The notes below the pieces were generated by a model. That model was given only the letters and a program-made list of their open reading frames with translations, did no database searches and was not told the origin of the DNA. A stretch of 20,466 nt of DNA from a virus. The number at the start of each line of letters is the position of its first letter. Position 1 is the stretch's first letter. Positions 1-9,125 of the stretch are shown here, one piece after another. Where the stretch lies: IMG/VR virus record IMGVR_UViG_3300022074_000473, positions 1-20,466 of that record; one strand, written 5' to 3'. The position numbers and the translations under genes are program-made.

Positions 1-681
1 AGCATTACCTAATTTTGTATGGTCTGCATCTGTAAAGACATTAGAATCTGAAGCAGCTTCTACTGCTGTTCTTATCTCAGCATTAGTTTGGTCAGCAGTT
101 GCACTAGCTTCTATACCATTTAATTTAGTATGGTCAGCATCAGTAAACACGTTGCTATCACTAGCACTTTCAACAAGTGTTCTAATCTCTGCTGCTGTTT
201 GGTCTGCTGTAGCAGAAGCTTCTATTGCATTTAATTTAGTATGATCTGCGTCTGTAAAGACATTACTATCACTTGCACTCTCGACTAAAGTTCTAATTTC
301 TGCATTTGTCTGATCTCCTGTAGCTCCTTCTTCTATACCTGCTAATTTATCAATAATCTCTTGTTGAGCAAACAATACTTGGTTAGTATTGCTATCTAAA
401 TCTGCTTCTGTAAGAACACTTCCATCTTGAAAGTCAATAGCTTTTGTACTTATATTTGTATTTCTTTGAAACTTAATTGCTGCACTATTAGCAGGAACAT
501 TACCAACAGTAAAAGTAACTGTTGATCCGCTAACTGTATAGTGAGTACCTAATGTTTTAGTAACTCCTGCAACTGTTACAACTATTTCAGAAGTAGTAAT
601 GTACTCAAAACTAATTGAATAGTTAACTTCTGTTCCGTTTCCTGTATGGTTAGTAAACGTATTAGTGGTGTTAGTTGCCAT
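1..681 (-). CDS. Tail fibre protein, N-terminal part (runs off left edge)
   Basis: This is the 5' end of a tail fibre gene, 227 codons, still open at the window edge. Residues 1-115 look like the T7 gp17-type N-terminal domain that attaches the fibre to the tail: it starts MATNTTNTFTNHTGNGTEVN, is beta-rich and continues with TKAIDFQDGSVLTEADLDSN. From residue 116 it becomes tandem 37-residue repeats (listed separately), probably a fibrous shaft; the receptor-binding tip would lie beyond the edge. The ATG follows the stop of the 1477-residue core gene by two bases (TAA-CT-ATG), with no Shine-Dalgarno sequence, which suggests translational coupling. The position after the core proteins matches T7 gene 17. 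The family call is from pattern recognition, not a search. Confidence 0.88.
   Translation of the reverse strand, partial: MATNTTNTFTNHTGNGTEVNYSISFEYITTSEIVVTVAGVTKTLGTHYTVSGSTVTFTVGNVPANSAAIKFQRNTNISTKAIDFQDGSVLTEADLDSNTNQVLFAQQEIIDKLAGIEEGATGDQTNAEIRTLVESASDSNVFTDADHTKLNAIEASATADQTAAEIRTLVESASDSNVFTDADHTKLNGIEASATADQTNAEIRTAVEAASDSNVFTDADHTKLGNA
4..336 (-). repeat. Three tandem 37-residue (111-base) repeats in the tail fibre
   Basis: Units lie at 226-336, 115-225 and 4-114, each exactly 111 bases and in frame. The repeat runs from IEASATADQT through a variable-alanine stretch to SNVFTDADHTKL. Units 1 and 2 are identical over 24 consecutive residues (EIRTLV to DHTKLN), yet about 13 of those 24 codons differ synonymously. 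Unit 3 has a few substitutions (TAVEAASD, ending KLGN). The array may continue past the left edge. Similar repeats occur in marine phage fibres and probably form a trimeric shaft. Confidence 0.9.
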
Positions 682-683
682 AG

Positions 684-3600
684 TTAATAATTAATAAAAC
701 CTTTAAGCATTTCAGTAGTGTTCATTTTTTGTTCACCTCCTTCCCATAATAATAGCTTTCTGTTGTAATCTTCATATTGTTTTTTCTTTTCTTTACTTAA
801 AGGGTCTATACCTTTTGGTAATCCTTCGCCTGTTATAAATGCTTTTTTAGCTCCTTTTTTGTAATAAGTATGTATTTTTCCTAAAATCTCACTTAAATCT
901 TTTCTTGCTTTATCTATTAAATCAACTCTCATTCTGTCATTAAAATCTGCTGTTAAATAAAAATCATTACCTGTTATTCTTGCCATTTCTGCTCTATCTT
1001 TTGCACTAATTTCCCCTTTCATTTCTTTTAAATTACTAATTTTATTTAAAGATATTTGTCCAAAACGACTTTCTAAAACTTGTTTCATAGCGTCATACAT
1101 TCTTTGTCTTTTTCCGTTGTAATACAAAGAAACAAAAGCAGTTGCACTTATTAAGTTTGCTGTTTCAGTTTTATCTAAAAATATTCCATTAGTAAAGTCA
1201 TTCTTAGGAATTAAAACATCTGTTGGTGGTGCATATTCTTCGCCAAGAGCATTTATAGCAGACAAGACTAGATCATTATTAGTCATTGTTTTCTGTGACC
1301 AACCATCAGTAACTAAATTCATTTCTCCTGCTCCAAAACCTACAGGAGTTTTCATAAAGTTACCTGTAATATGATGTTGCATTGGTCTTGCTTCAGCATT
1401 ACCCCAACTTGTTTTACCTGCAATTTCATTTAATAGTCTTTGGAATATTACTAAAGGTGCAAACTTTGCATCTGGTTGTCCTTCTTCATCTAAGAATTGT
1501 CCTTTAGCAACCTTTCTATCCATTCTGATATTGCCTGACTTACTTTCATCAAACATTCCTGAGTTAATTGCAGTCTTAACATTCTTTTGTAAACCACTTA
1601 AAGGTACAGCTAAAGTAGCAATTCTATTCATTAAGTAACCATTTAAAGTAGATTCATTATTCATCACTTTAAACAGTTCTGTCATACCTCGCAAGTATGA
1701 CTTATCTCCAAGATTGTTATACATAGCAGACATAATTACTTGATACAAACCATCTTTTTCAATTTGTCCTTCTTCTCCTAATAATCCACCTATTCTTGAT
1801 AAGTCTGCTACTGAACTTAAGAACATAGCGTAAGGGTCAAGTCTCTTATAACTAATGTATCTGTAAGCTAACTTGCCATCTTCTCCTCTTACTAACTTAA
1901 CGTCAGGGTGTTCAGGATGGTTTATTACTTCATACGCTTTTCCTTCTGCTCCATACTTGGCTATATCTTCTTCTGTAGCTCTTAATCTAAAAGCATAAGG
2001 TAAATATCCAGTAGCTAATAATTTTTCTCTTGCTTGTTTATTAGCAGGTAAACCACCTGTTATTGCAACTTTAGCTGTAGGGTCATTAAGATTATTAGCA
2101 AATAAAACTCCCATAGTAAGCATAGAATTACCAACTATCATTCTTCCTTTTGCCATACCTCTAACTGCTGAATCATCAGAAGCAAAATCTTCAGCAGTCT
2201 CCCTTACAAAAGCTAGATGTTGTTTAGCCCAAGCGTTATCTTTTAACAGATAACCAACAGGTGTAGTTTTTGCAAACTGCTTCATTATGTTAGATGGTGT
2301 TCTAACAAAAGGTATTATCTGACGTAGTATTGGATTTTGATTTACTATTTTTTGTACAGTTTTACCTGAAGTTCCATTTAATAAATCTTCTGTAAATGTT
2401 GCTTCGTTAGCATACTGTCTTGCTTCTTTATATAATTTTGAATTTTGCTTAGATAATTTACCTGTCATTGATTCTTTATTAACAACATCAATAATTGAAT
2501 TAAATTGATTGTTGACATATTTTTCATATTCAGACCTGTTTGCAAATTTTTTCCCTAGACTTCTTTCCCATATCTTTGCTTTAACATAGGCTCTAAAATT
2601 TACTTGCTTAAAAAATTCATCTTCTGCCATAAGAAATCTTTGTGGCAAAGTATAAGTCCCATGTAATCCTTTTATAAAAAATCCTTTTCCGCTTACATCA
2701 ACTTGATTTAATCTTGATATGTCTACAGTTTGGTTTGTTGCATCTAAAATATTTGCATTATTCATAAATGATTTACCCGCCATATTCATAGATTCAAAAG
2801 TTGCAACCGACATATAATACATTTCCATTAAACCTCTTTTAACAGTTGCCATACCTTCAGAACTAAGACCTTCATTGTTTTTTAAAAGTCCTTCTCCTAT
2901 CTCAAATCCACCACCTACAACTTTCATAAATGGGCGTACTGCTGTATTTAAAGCAGTCGACAACATATTGACTTGATGTGTTATTGGACTAGATAAAATT
3001 GAATTTATAAATAATTCGTTAGTGATTTTTATGACATTATTACCTTTTTGTGCTTGTAAGATCATCTTCATAGCTCTTGGGTTTGTAGCTGCAAGATGTA
3101 GTTGACGAGTAAGTTTCATTAAAGCTTTTGTATTACCTGAATCAGCAGCTTTCATAATCTGCTCTACGGTAAATGACTGTAATGGATCTTCTATTGCTTC
3201 AAGTGCTACATCATCTGCGTTAGCCATATCAGCTAAAACCTTATCTTGATTACTTGATTCAAGATAATTTTTTAATCCTTTAACTTGTCCTGTTGCTCCT
3301 TCTACTAAGTCTCCTGAAGTTTTATTTACAACCCTTAGAGAAGAACCTAAAACGCTTTTTGTTCCTCCTTTAACATTTAAAAGATCGCTGTAAAATTTTA
3401 ACGTATGAAATAAATCTTGTTTTAATATGTCGTACCCATCTCCTTTTTGTATTCCTCCTTTCGTCAGTTTTAATTGATTGTGCATCTGCATTGAAAGATC
3501 ACGAACAACAATACCTGATTCCAAGATCATGTCATTCAAAGTAATAATTACAGCAGGTAAATCTATTTCTCCGTCTGCTCCATACTTTTCAACAAAATCT

Positions 3601-5117
3601 GCTGCTGCGTCATAAACATCTAAAGGTAGTTGGCTCCTTGCTTTTTCAAATAAACCTTTATCATTCCTTACATTTTTTTTATTTAATTCTGCAACTGCTT
3701 TTGATCTGGCAGTAATGTATTCCCATATCGCACCTTTTTTAACTATTTGTCCATCTTTTTGAAAAAAGTTTTTGTATAAACTTCTAGCATTAAATGTTCG
3801 AGTAATCTTTGAATTTTGTAAAGGCACTCCATATAATGAGTTACCTGTACCACCTGATGTTTCTGTTAAATATTTTTGCATAGCTTTATTATTTTTTAAA
3901 GCCTTTTCATATTGAACCTGACTTATTATTAAATTTGCATCTATTTCGTCTAATTCAACTTTGTTTATATCTGCTCCATTCTTTTGCATAATATCGTTTA
4001 ATTTTGCAATTACGACTGATCTTCTTTTAGGATTAGCTTTCATTTCATAAAACTTTTCCATTACAAAATCAACAACTTCTTGTCCTTTTTTACCTGTTAA
4101 ATCAGTAATACTTTTTATACCAAAAAGTTCTTTAAACATTTTTGCTTTTGCTAGTTGTTGTTTAGCAAACGCACCTGTTCTTCTTCCTCCTTTGCTTATA
4201 ACTTTGGTTGCAGCAGGTAAACCTTTACCCATTACTCCTTCTCCTACTACTAAACCTTGAACAAGAGACATTAACCTACCTCTCATTCTGTCTTCAACAC
4301 TAGATTCCCCTGATTCAGGAGCAGTTAAGAAATCTAAAATAGGATTTGCTAAATCAAATCTTTTTTCTATAAAATTAAAAAAGTTAGCGTCATAAGGATC
4401 TGTTAAAGCTGCGTCTGTTACTGCACCTGCAATAGCATATCTAAATCTTTTTACTCCTAATTTTTTTAAACTTTTAGCTACTAATCCTGTTGGTATAATC
4501 CATTGACTTATTGTTTTACTTAGACCATAACCACTTAATAATCCGTCATCTACTTCTTCTGAGTATTCTCCACCTATAGGACTTTTAAAACCATAGTTAT
4601 CATGTCCTTCTTTAAAACCTATTAAATCAAAATCATCTGCTCTTTTTGAATTATATAAATCTCCCATTACTAAATCTAAAACATCATCTCCAAAGGCATA
4701 TAACTCATTAATACTTTCTATACGACCATTTATTAGCCCTCTTACAATTTTACCTGTAAGTGTTTTCTGTACTGCTTTTTTACTTTCTTCTAATTGTAAT
4801 TTAGAGTCTGCGTATTTTCTTTCGTTCTCTGCTGATTTTTCGTCATACCATTTTTTGACTCCACCAAACCAAGATGTATCTTCTGTTTCGGGTTTGTCTA
4901 ATGGATTTACTTTTGATTCAACTATTTCTTGCTTTTGTTCTTCTACTTTTTGATTTATTATTTTTTCTTCTGTAACTTTTTCTGTTTCTTTCTCATTAAT
5001 ATAAGTATCTCCTCCGACTTTGACTTCATTGTTTACTTCATTAACAGCATTTACTATGTTAGCTTGTTGGTCATCATTACCTGAAGTACTGATGAGAGTA
5101 TTGATTTCGTTAGACAT
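684..5117 (-). CDS. Large internal core / ejected virion protein (T7 gp16 position)
   Basis: This 1477-residue protein lies between the gp15-position protein and the tail fibre, the place of T7 gp16 (about 1318 residues), which is ejected and spans the cell envelope. Residues 40-125 are highly charged and probably helical (repeated KETEKVTEEK-type sequence). Hydrophobic stretches appear near residues 200-240 (WIIPTGLV, YAIAGAVTDAAL) and near 995-1010 (MLTMGVLFANN). Residues about 927-950 carry NPILRQIIPFVRTPSNIMKQ, a motif I associate with large phage core proteins. I see no transglycosylase-like N-terminus such as T7 gp16 has; a wall hydrolase domain sits instead on the preceding protein. 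The ATG abuts the previous stop (TAA-ATG), with no Shine-Dalgarno. Role is inferred from position and size. Confidence 0.75.
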   Translation of the reverse strand: MSNEINTLISTSGNDDQQANIVNAVNEVNNEVKVGGDTYINEKETEKVTEEKIINQKVEEQKQEIVESKVNPLDKPETEDTSWFGGVKKWYDEKSAENERKYADSKLQLEESKKAVQKTLTGKIVRGLINGRIESINELYAFGDDVLDLVMGDLYNSKRADDFDLIGFKEGHDNYGFKSPIGGEYSEEVDDGLLSGYGLSKTISQWIIPTGLVAKSLKKLGVKRFRYAIAGAVTDAALTDPYDANFFNFIEKRFDLANPILDFLTAPESGESSVEDRMRGRLMSLVQGLVVGEGVMGKGLPAATKVISKGGRRTGAFAKQQLAKAKMFKELFGIKSITDLTGKKGQEVVDFVMEKFYEMKANPKRRSVVIAKLNDIMQKNGADINKVELDEIDANLIISQVQYEKALKNNKAMQKYLTETSGGTGNSLYGVPLQNSKITRTFNARSLYKNFFQKDGQIVKKGAIWEYITARSKAVAELNKKNVRNDKGLFEKARSQLPLDVYDAAADFVEKYGADGEIDLPAVIITLNDMILESGIVVRDLSMQMHNQLKLTKGGIQKGDGYDILKQDLFHTLKFYSDLLNVKGGTKSVLGSSLRVVNKTSGDLVEGATGQVKGLKNYLESSNQDKVLADMANADDVALEAIEDPLQSFTVEQIMKAADSGNTKALMKLTRQLHLAATNPRAMKMILQAQKGNNVIKITNELFINSILSSPITHQVNMLSTALNTAVRPFMKVVGGGFEIGEGLLKNNEGLSSEGMATVKRGLMEMYYMSVATFESMNMAGKSFMNNANILDATNQTVDISRLNQVDVSGKGFFIKGLHGTYTLPQRFLMAEDEFFKQVNFRAYVKAKIWERSLGKKFANRSEYEKYVNNQFNSIIDVVNKESMTGKLSKQNSKLYKEARQYANEATFTEDLLNGTSGKTVQKIVNQNPILRQIIPFVRTPSNIMKQFAKTTPVGYLLKDNAWAKQHLAFVRETAEDFASDDSAVRGMAKGRMIVGNSMLTMGVLFANNLNDPTAKVAITGGLPANKQAREKLLATGYLPYAFRLRATEEDIAKYGAEGKAYEVINHPEHPDVKLVRGEDGKLAYRYISYKRLDPYAMFLSSVADLSRIGGLLGEEGQIEKDGLYQVIMSAMYNNLGDKSYLRGMTELFKVMNNESTLNGYLMNRIATLAVPLSGLQKNVKTAINSGMFDESKSGNIRMDRKVAKGQFLDEEGQPDAKFAPLVIFQRLLNEIAGKTSWGNAEARPMQHHITGNFMKTPVGFGAGEMNLVTDGWSQKTMTNNDLVLSAINALGEEYAPPTDVLIPKNDFTNGIFLDKTETANLISATAFVSLYYNGKRQRMYDAMKQVLESRFGQISLNKISNLKEMKGEISAKDRAEMARITGNDFYLTADFNDRMRVDLIDKARKDLSEILGKIHTYYKKGAKKAFITGEGLPKGIDPLSKEKKKQYEDYNRKLLLWEGGEQKMNTTEMLKGFINY

Positions 5118-8100
5118 TTAATATAAAGGAGGATTTCTCCGAGCATCATTAAGAACATCTGTCACTAGCTTAACGTAGTCTGAGTCTGTTGCATAACCAT
5201 TTTCTTTTAATCGTATTATTGCTTCTTCAGCAGTATTTACATTTATAGTACCTTTTCTAGTGCTGTAACCATTAAACCAATCGTCATTATGATATTTCTT
5301 ATAATCTAATAGCATTTCTTTTACAGATGTAAAGTTTTTAAACTTCTCCATACGTTTAACCATCTTGCCATTTATCTCTTCAAATGTTTCAACTTCAGTA
5401 AAGTTACCTGATTTTATATCTTCAGGTCTTGCTTTTATACCTAAGTAATTATTTGTACCAGTAACTTTTAATCCATGCGTTGACTCCACACCAAACTGTG
5501 CTGCAACCACTTCTGGGAATTTAATACCAACTTCTTTAGCTAAAGCGTAAATTGTTTTAAAGTTAGTTTCCATACGAACTACATTATTTTGGTCTTTACT
5601 AATTTCTACTTTTGTATCTTGTTGCTCTTTTGTTTCTGTTCCTTTTGGAGGTAAAGCCATAGCTATAAGACTGCCATCTCTTAAACCTAGGTTTGAAGTC
5701 ATGTCAGACTGTACTTTAGATAAGTCTTGTGTCGGTAAGAAATCTCCTGTTACTGTTGGTGTTTCTTCTTGTGTTCCTAACTCTTGTGCTGTTTCATCTT
5801 GAAAAGAACCCATCAGGTTTGACTTCATATAGTTAGGCATAGCCTTATAGATAGTGTCATTAGTATCAAATCCATAAGCAGTCTTTAAATATAAATCAAA
5901 TCGTTTCATAAAGTTGTCTCCTGCTCCTATCGGTAATGGTACTTCTCCTGTGTTAGTAAGTAATGTTCCATCTTCTACTGCATTTGCAGGTGGCACAATT
6001 ATGTCAGAAAAGATTTTAGATAAATTTACATTATTAATTGTTTTAACTTCATTACCGCCCTTGTTGGTATCTACTGTCTTAGTCGGAGTCTCAGTTAAAA
6101 CATTTGATTCTTCTACATTTTCGTTAGTGTTCTGGGGTGTTACTACCCCTGTATTTCCTGCATTAAAGTTGTCATCAAACTTAGAGTCAGCATTAAAACT
6201 ACCTTCTGGGTAAGTGTCTCCTCTTTCAACTGATTGATTAAATTCTCTACGAGCTAACGTAGAATTATAATTATTTATTCTTTCAGTTAAATCTGAATAC
6301 TTCCTTGTTATGTTGTCTCCTATATTTTCGTATAAGTCTAATATTCCATATTGTTCTATATCTTGATCTGACAACTCTACTTCATTTAATAATTTAGCTA
6401 AATTCTCTTTGTCATTTGCAGCTATATCTCCTGTCTTAGCTTTTTCTGTTTCTCCTGAAAATTGATTTAATAAAAATTCAATAGTTACATCTTTACCTAA
6501 ATAATCATAAGCCATTTCTAAATCTTCTAATGTTGGTTTTGCTCTTTTATCTCCTACAATATCTTGCTTACTAATTAAATTTTTTAAAACTTCTTTTATT
6601 TTTTGTTTATTTATGTCTTTTTCCTGTTGTTTAAATTCAGGAGTTAAACTATCTATACTCATGTTTATTCCATCTTGATCGCTTGCGTATTTTTGTATAG
6701 CTAATAAATTAATATTCATAACTTCTCTTCTTCTTTCTTTTTCAGCATCTATTTCTTCTTTTGTTGGGTATCTTGGTGCTTCTCCTTCTGTAAATACTTT
6801 TTTAGTTTCTGCGTAATCCATCATGTATGGAATTATTGCTTGTACTTCAGTATTTAATTTGCTCATTAAAACAGGATCATTTTTAGTTTCATCAGATAAA
6901 GTATTAAAAATAATTGTTTTTGAAGTCACTACTTCTTTTGCTCCCGTTGCTGCATAAACTCTTTCTTCGTTAGCTTCTGTATCTACCATGTCGTTTAACT
7001 TATTAAACTTTGCAGTATCAGCATCTAATTTCAATGTACTGTTATACCAGTCTTCTATTTTTACATAAGCCAATTCATCATCACGAAGATTACCTCCTCT
7101 TAAATCAGCATATAACTGGTTATAACTTGCAAGTGGGTTAGGGTTGTAAGTATCTCTATTGTTTTTTAACCATGTAAGTGCTTTTGGACTTTTAGAAGCA
7201 AGTTCTTTTATTGTTTGTCTATCTTCGTCTGTTATATCTTTTCCTTTTCTTAAAAGAGTTTTTATTGTCTGTCTGTCTTTTAATAAATCTTTATCTCCTC
7301 CTATTTTTTGATCTTGTATTTCTAAAGCGTTTATAGCTTTAAGTGCAGTATTTAATTTACTCTCATAATTTTTTTTAGTTTGTAAAACATTCTGGTCAAA
7401 ATATTCTGCTTCAAATAAAGGCTTACCTTTCTCGTCAAACATCTTTTCGCCTTTTGCATTTACTACACGTTTCAAAACTGGATTGACTACTACTTCTCCT
7501 TTCTTATTTATTTTTGTTTCCGTTTTCATTTTTCTAGGAAACAAGTTTGCATAGTTTTTTATAAAGTCTCTAGCTAAATCAAACCTTTCATCTCCCATTT
7601 CTGTCATAGATGCCATTAACAAACCTCTATCCATAATCCATGGAATAATTACTTCGTCATAAATTTTTGCTTGATCTTCTGCTTGATATAGTTTTGATAC
7701 GTTTTCAACTATCTCTCTAATATCTTTTGCTTCAGCACTAAAGTCTGCTTTATCTCCAAACTTTGCAGTTTTAATTTGATACGAAGTCCAAGTTAAACCT
7801 AAGTTTTCTTTTAACTGTTTTTTGTATTCTTCTAATTTGTAGTAAGCATGATCTGTGTCATGTTCTTTTGCAAAGTTTTTTACTCCTTTTTCTATTTGTG
7901 GTAAAAATGATCTATTAAAATAAAACTCTGATACATTAGCTGCTTCAACATTTTTATTTCTAAACGAACTAATGTAATCTTGTACTTCTGCACTTTGATA
8001 AGGATATGCCGATAGCGGTTTCATTTCCCCTGTAACCTTGTCTGGCACTCTATAAGTGTCATAGTTAGATTCAAGTTCTACTGCAAAGTTTTTACCTAGA

Positions 8101-8501
8101 GTTATAGCTTTAGCTTCTTGATATGCGTTGCTATACCATAAACTTTTTCCTCTAGTAATTTCTACATCAATACCTTTTTGATTTTTCTTAAGAGCATTTA
8201 AGGATTTTGCGTAGTCTTCTGAAGTCTCGTCTATCTCTACATTCTGGGGATATAAAAGTTTTTCTGTCTTACTATATATTCTTCCTGCTGCTGATCCTTT
8301 TTGTTGTGCTTCAGCTACTTCTTTTTCTTTAATGTCTTCAATTTTAGTTACTATAAATTTCTGTAACTTAGGTTCAATAGTTGCCAATGCTGTAGCAACC
8401 TGACTTAAAGGGTCAGTTATGTTAATAGCAGCAACAGTACTTTGTTGAACAAAAGTATCTCTCGGTGTTGTAGCTGATTGAAAACCTTCTGGTACTGCCA
8501 T
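5118..8501 (-). CDS. Internal virion protein (T7 gp15 position) with C-terminal glucosaminidase domain
   Basis: This 1127-residue protein is mostly charged, Lys/Glu-rich and helical in character. Its last ~145 residues (about 983-1127) look like a glucosaminidase (GH73-like) peptidoglycan hydrolase: YALAKEVGIKFPEVVAAQFG, then VESTHG with a likely catalytic Glu1006, then NNYLGIKA. A typical C-terminal half follows (FTSVKEMLLDYKKYH, EEAIIRLKENGYATDSDYV). This domain would cut the host wall during DNA ejection. Residues about 800-960 are low-complexity Asn/Thr/Glu-rich and may be a flexible linker. It follows the gp14-like gene directly (TAA-ATG junction) and precedes the gp16-position gene the same way. 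T7 gp15 is shorter (about 747 residues) and has no wall hydrolase. Alternative: an independent tail lysin fused to a core protein. Confidence 0.8.
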   Translation of the reverse strand: MAVPEGFQSATTPRDTFVQQSTVAAINITDPLSQVATALATIEPKLQKFIVTKIEDIKEKEVAEAQQKGSAAGRIYSKTEKLLYPQNVEIDETSEDYAKSLNALKKNQKGIDVEITRGKSLWYSNAYQEAKAITLGKNFAVELESNYDTYRVPDKVTGEMKPLSAYPYQSAEVQDYISSFRNKNVEAANVSEFYFNRSFLPQIEKGVKNFAKEHDTDHAYYKLEEYKKQLKENLGLTWTSYQIKTAKFGDKADFSAEAKDIREIVENVSKLYQAEDQAKIYDEVIIPWIMDRGLLMASMTEMGDERFDLARDFIKNYANLFPRKMKTETKINKKGEVVVNPVLKRVVNAKGEKMFDEKGKPLFEAEYFDQNVLQTKKNYESKLNTALKAINALEIQDQKIGGDKDLLKDRQTIKTLLRKGKDITDEDRQTIKELASKSPKALTWLKNNRDTYNPNPLASYNQLYADLRGGNLRDDELAYVKIEDWYNSTLKLDADTAKFNKLNDMVDTEANEERVYAATGAKEVVTSKTIIFNTLSDETKNDPVLMSKLNTEVQAIIPYMMDYAETKKVFTEGEAPRYPTKEEIDAEKERRREVMNINLLAIQKYASDQDGINMSIDSLTPEFKQQEKDINKQKIKEVLKNLISKQDIVGDKRAKPTLEDLEMAYDYLGKDVTIEFLLNQFSGETEKAKTGDIAANDKENLAKLLNEVELSDQDIEQYGILDLYENIGDNITRKYSDLTERINNYNSTLARREFNQSVERGDTYPEGSFNADSKFDDNFNAGNTGVVTPQNTNENVEESNVLTETPTKTVDTNKGGNEVKTINNVNLSKIFSDIIVPPANAVEDGTLLTNTGEVPLPIGAGDNFMKRFDLYLKTAYGFDTNDTIYKAMPNYMKSNLMGSFQDETAQELGTQEETPTVTGDFLPTQDLSKVQSDMTSNLGLRDGSLIAMALPPKGTETKEQQDTKVEISKDQNNVVRMETNFKTIYALAKEVGIKFPEVVAAQFGVESTHGLKVTGTNNYLGIKARPEDIKSGNFTEVETFEEINGKMVKRMEKFKNFTSVKEMLLDYKKYHNDDWFNGYSTRKGTINVNTAEEAIIRLKENGYATDSDYVKLVTDVLNDARRNPPLY

Positions 8502-9125
8502 TTAAGTTGTCTGGAATTGTGATTTGCTTGGGTCTATATCCATATAAGTTGACAGACCTGAAGAAGCTACATTAGCTATCGTTGGCAATAAGCCTTGATA
8601 TTGCTGCTGTGCTTCCATATATCCTCTATTTCCTATATCCGTAGCTTGATTTCTACGGCTATCTCGTTGTGCAATTATTGCTGAGACATCTCTACCATAC
8701 TGCACTTCTGCCGATTCTAATGATTGTGATAAACTTTCACGCATACCTGCAACTTGTCTATCAACATCCATTTGTATAAGATTTAACAACCTGCCAGAAA
8801 CACCTTCTCTTGCTGCTACTGATCCTCTAGCTTTCAATCCTTCTACAGTTTTTGCTAATTTTTTTTGTGCAGCATCAGCCCTTCTTTCTTGTAACTGTGC
8901 ATTTAACGCTTCTTGTTGTGCAGACATAGCAGCGTCAGCAGATAAAGCCGTTCTTTCTGCTGCTTGATATGCGTAAGATGCAGTTTGTCTAGCAACTTTA
9001 TTTTTTTGTACAGCACCTAAAACTTGTGTACCTGCACTAAGAGCTAAAGACGCACCAAATAATCCTGCGGCTGATCCTGCAAGTGTACCTCCACTTAATG
9101 CTGCTCCTAATGCTACAAAACACAT
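8502..9125 (-). CDS. Internal virion protein B-like (T7 gp14 equivalent)
   Basis: The protein has 207 residues, close to T7 gp14 (about 196). It starts MCFVALGAALSGGTLAGSAA; residues 3-37 form a hydrophobic Gly/Ala-rich segment able to insert in a membrane. A long Ala/Gln/Arg-rich helical region follows (about residues 40-170; AAERTALSADAAMSAQQEAL, QLQERRADAAQKKLAKTVEG). In T7, gp14 is ejected and forms the outer-membrane part of the DNA channel, and this arrangement fits that role. It lies between the gp13-like and gp15-position genes, as in T7. Its ATG shares one base with the preceding stop (TAATG). The Met-Cys start is shared with two other small proteins of this window. Confidence 0.82.
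   Translation of the reverse strand: MCFVALGAALSGGTLAGSAAGLFGASLALSAGTQVLGAVQKNKVARQTASYAYQAAERTALSADAAMSAQQEALNAQLQERRADAAQKKLAKTVEGLKARGSVAAREGVSGRLLNLIQMDVDRQVAGMRESLSQSLESAEVQYGRDVSAIIAQRDSRRNQATDIGNRGYMEAQQQYQGLLPTIANVASSGLSTYMDIDPSKSQFQTT

Noticed and set aside
4-336. Regular repeats that could suggest a CRISPR array
   Set aside because: The 111-base units are in-frame coding repeats without spacers and with synonymous variation; they belong to the fibre protein.
537-546. ACTCACTATA, a T7-promoter-like decamer on the minus strand
   Set aside because: It lies inside the fibre coding region, encodes part of its N-terminal domain, and only its core matches.
5914-6213. Open frame on the + strand (99 codons)
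   Set aside because: It is antisense to the low-complexity linker of the 1127-residue core protein, with no ribosome site and no protein-like pattern I recognise.
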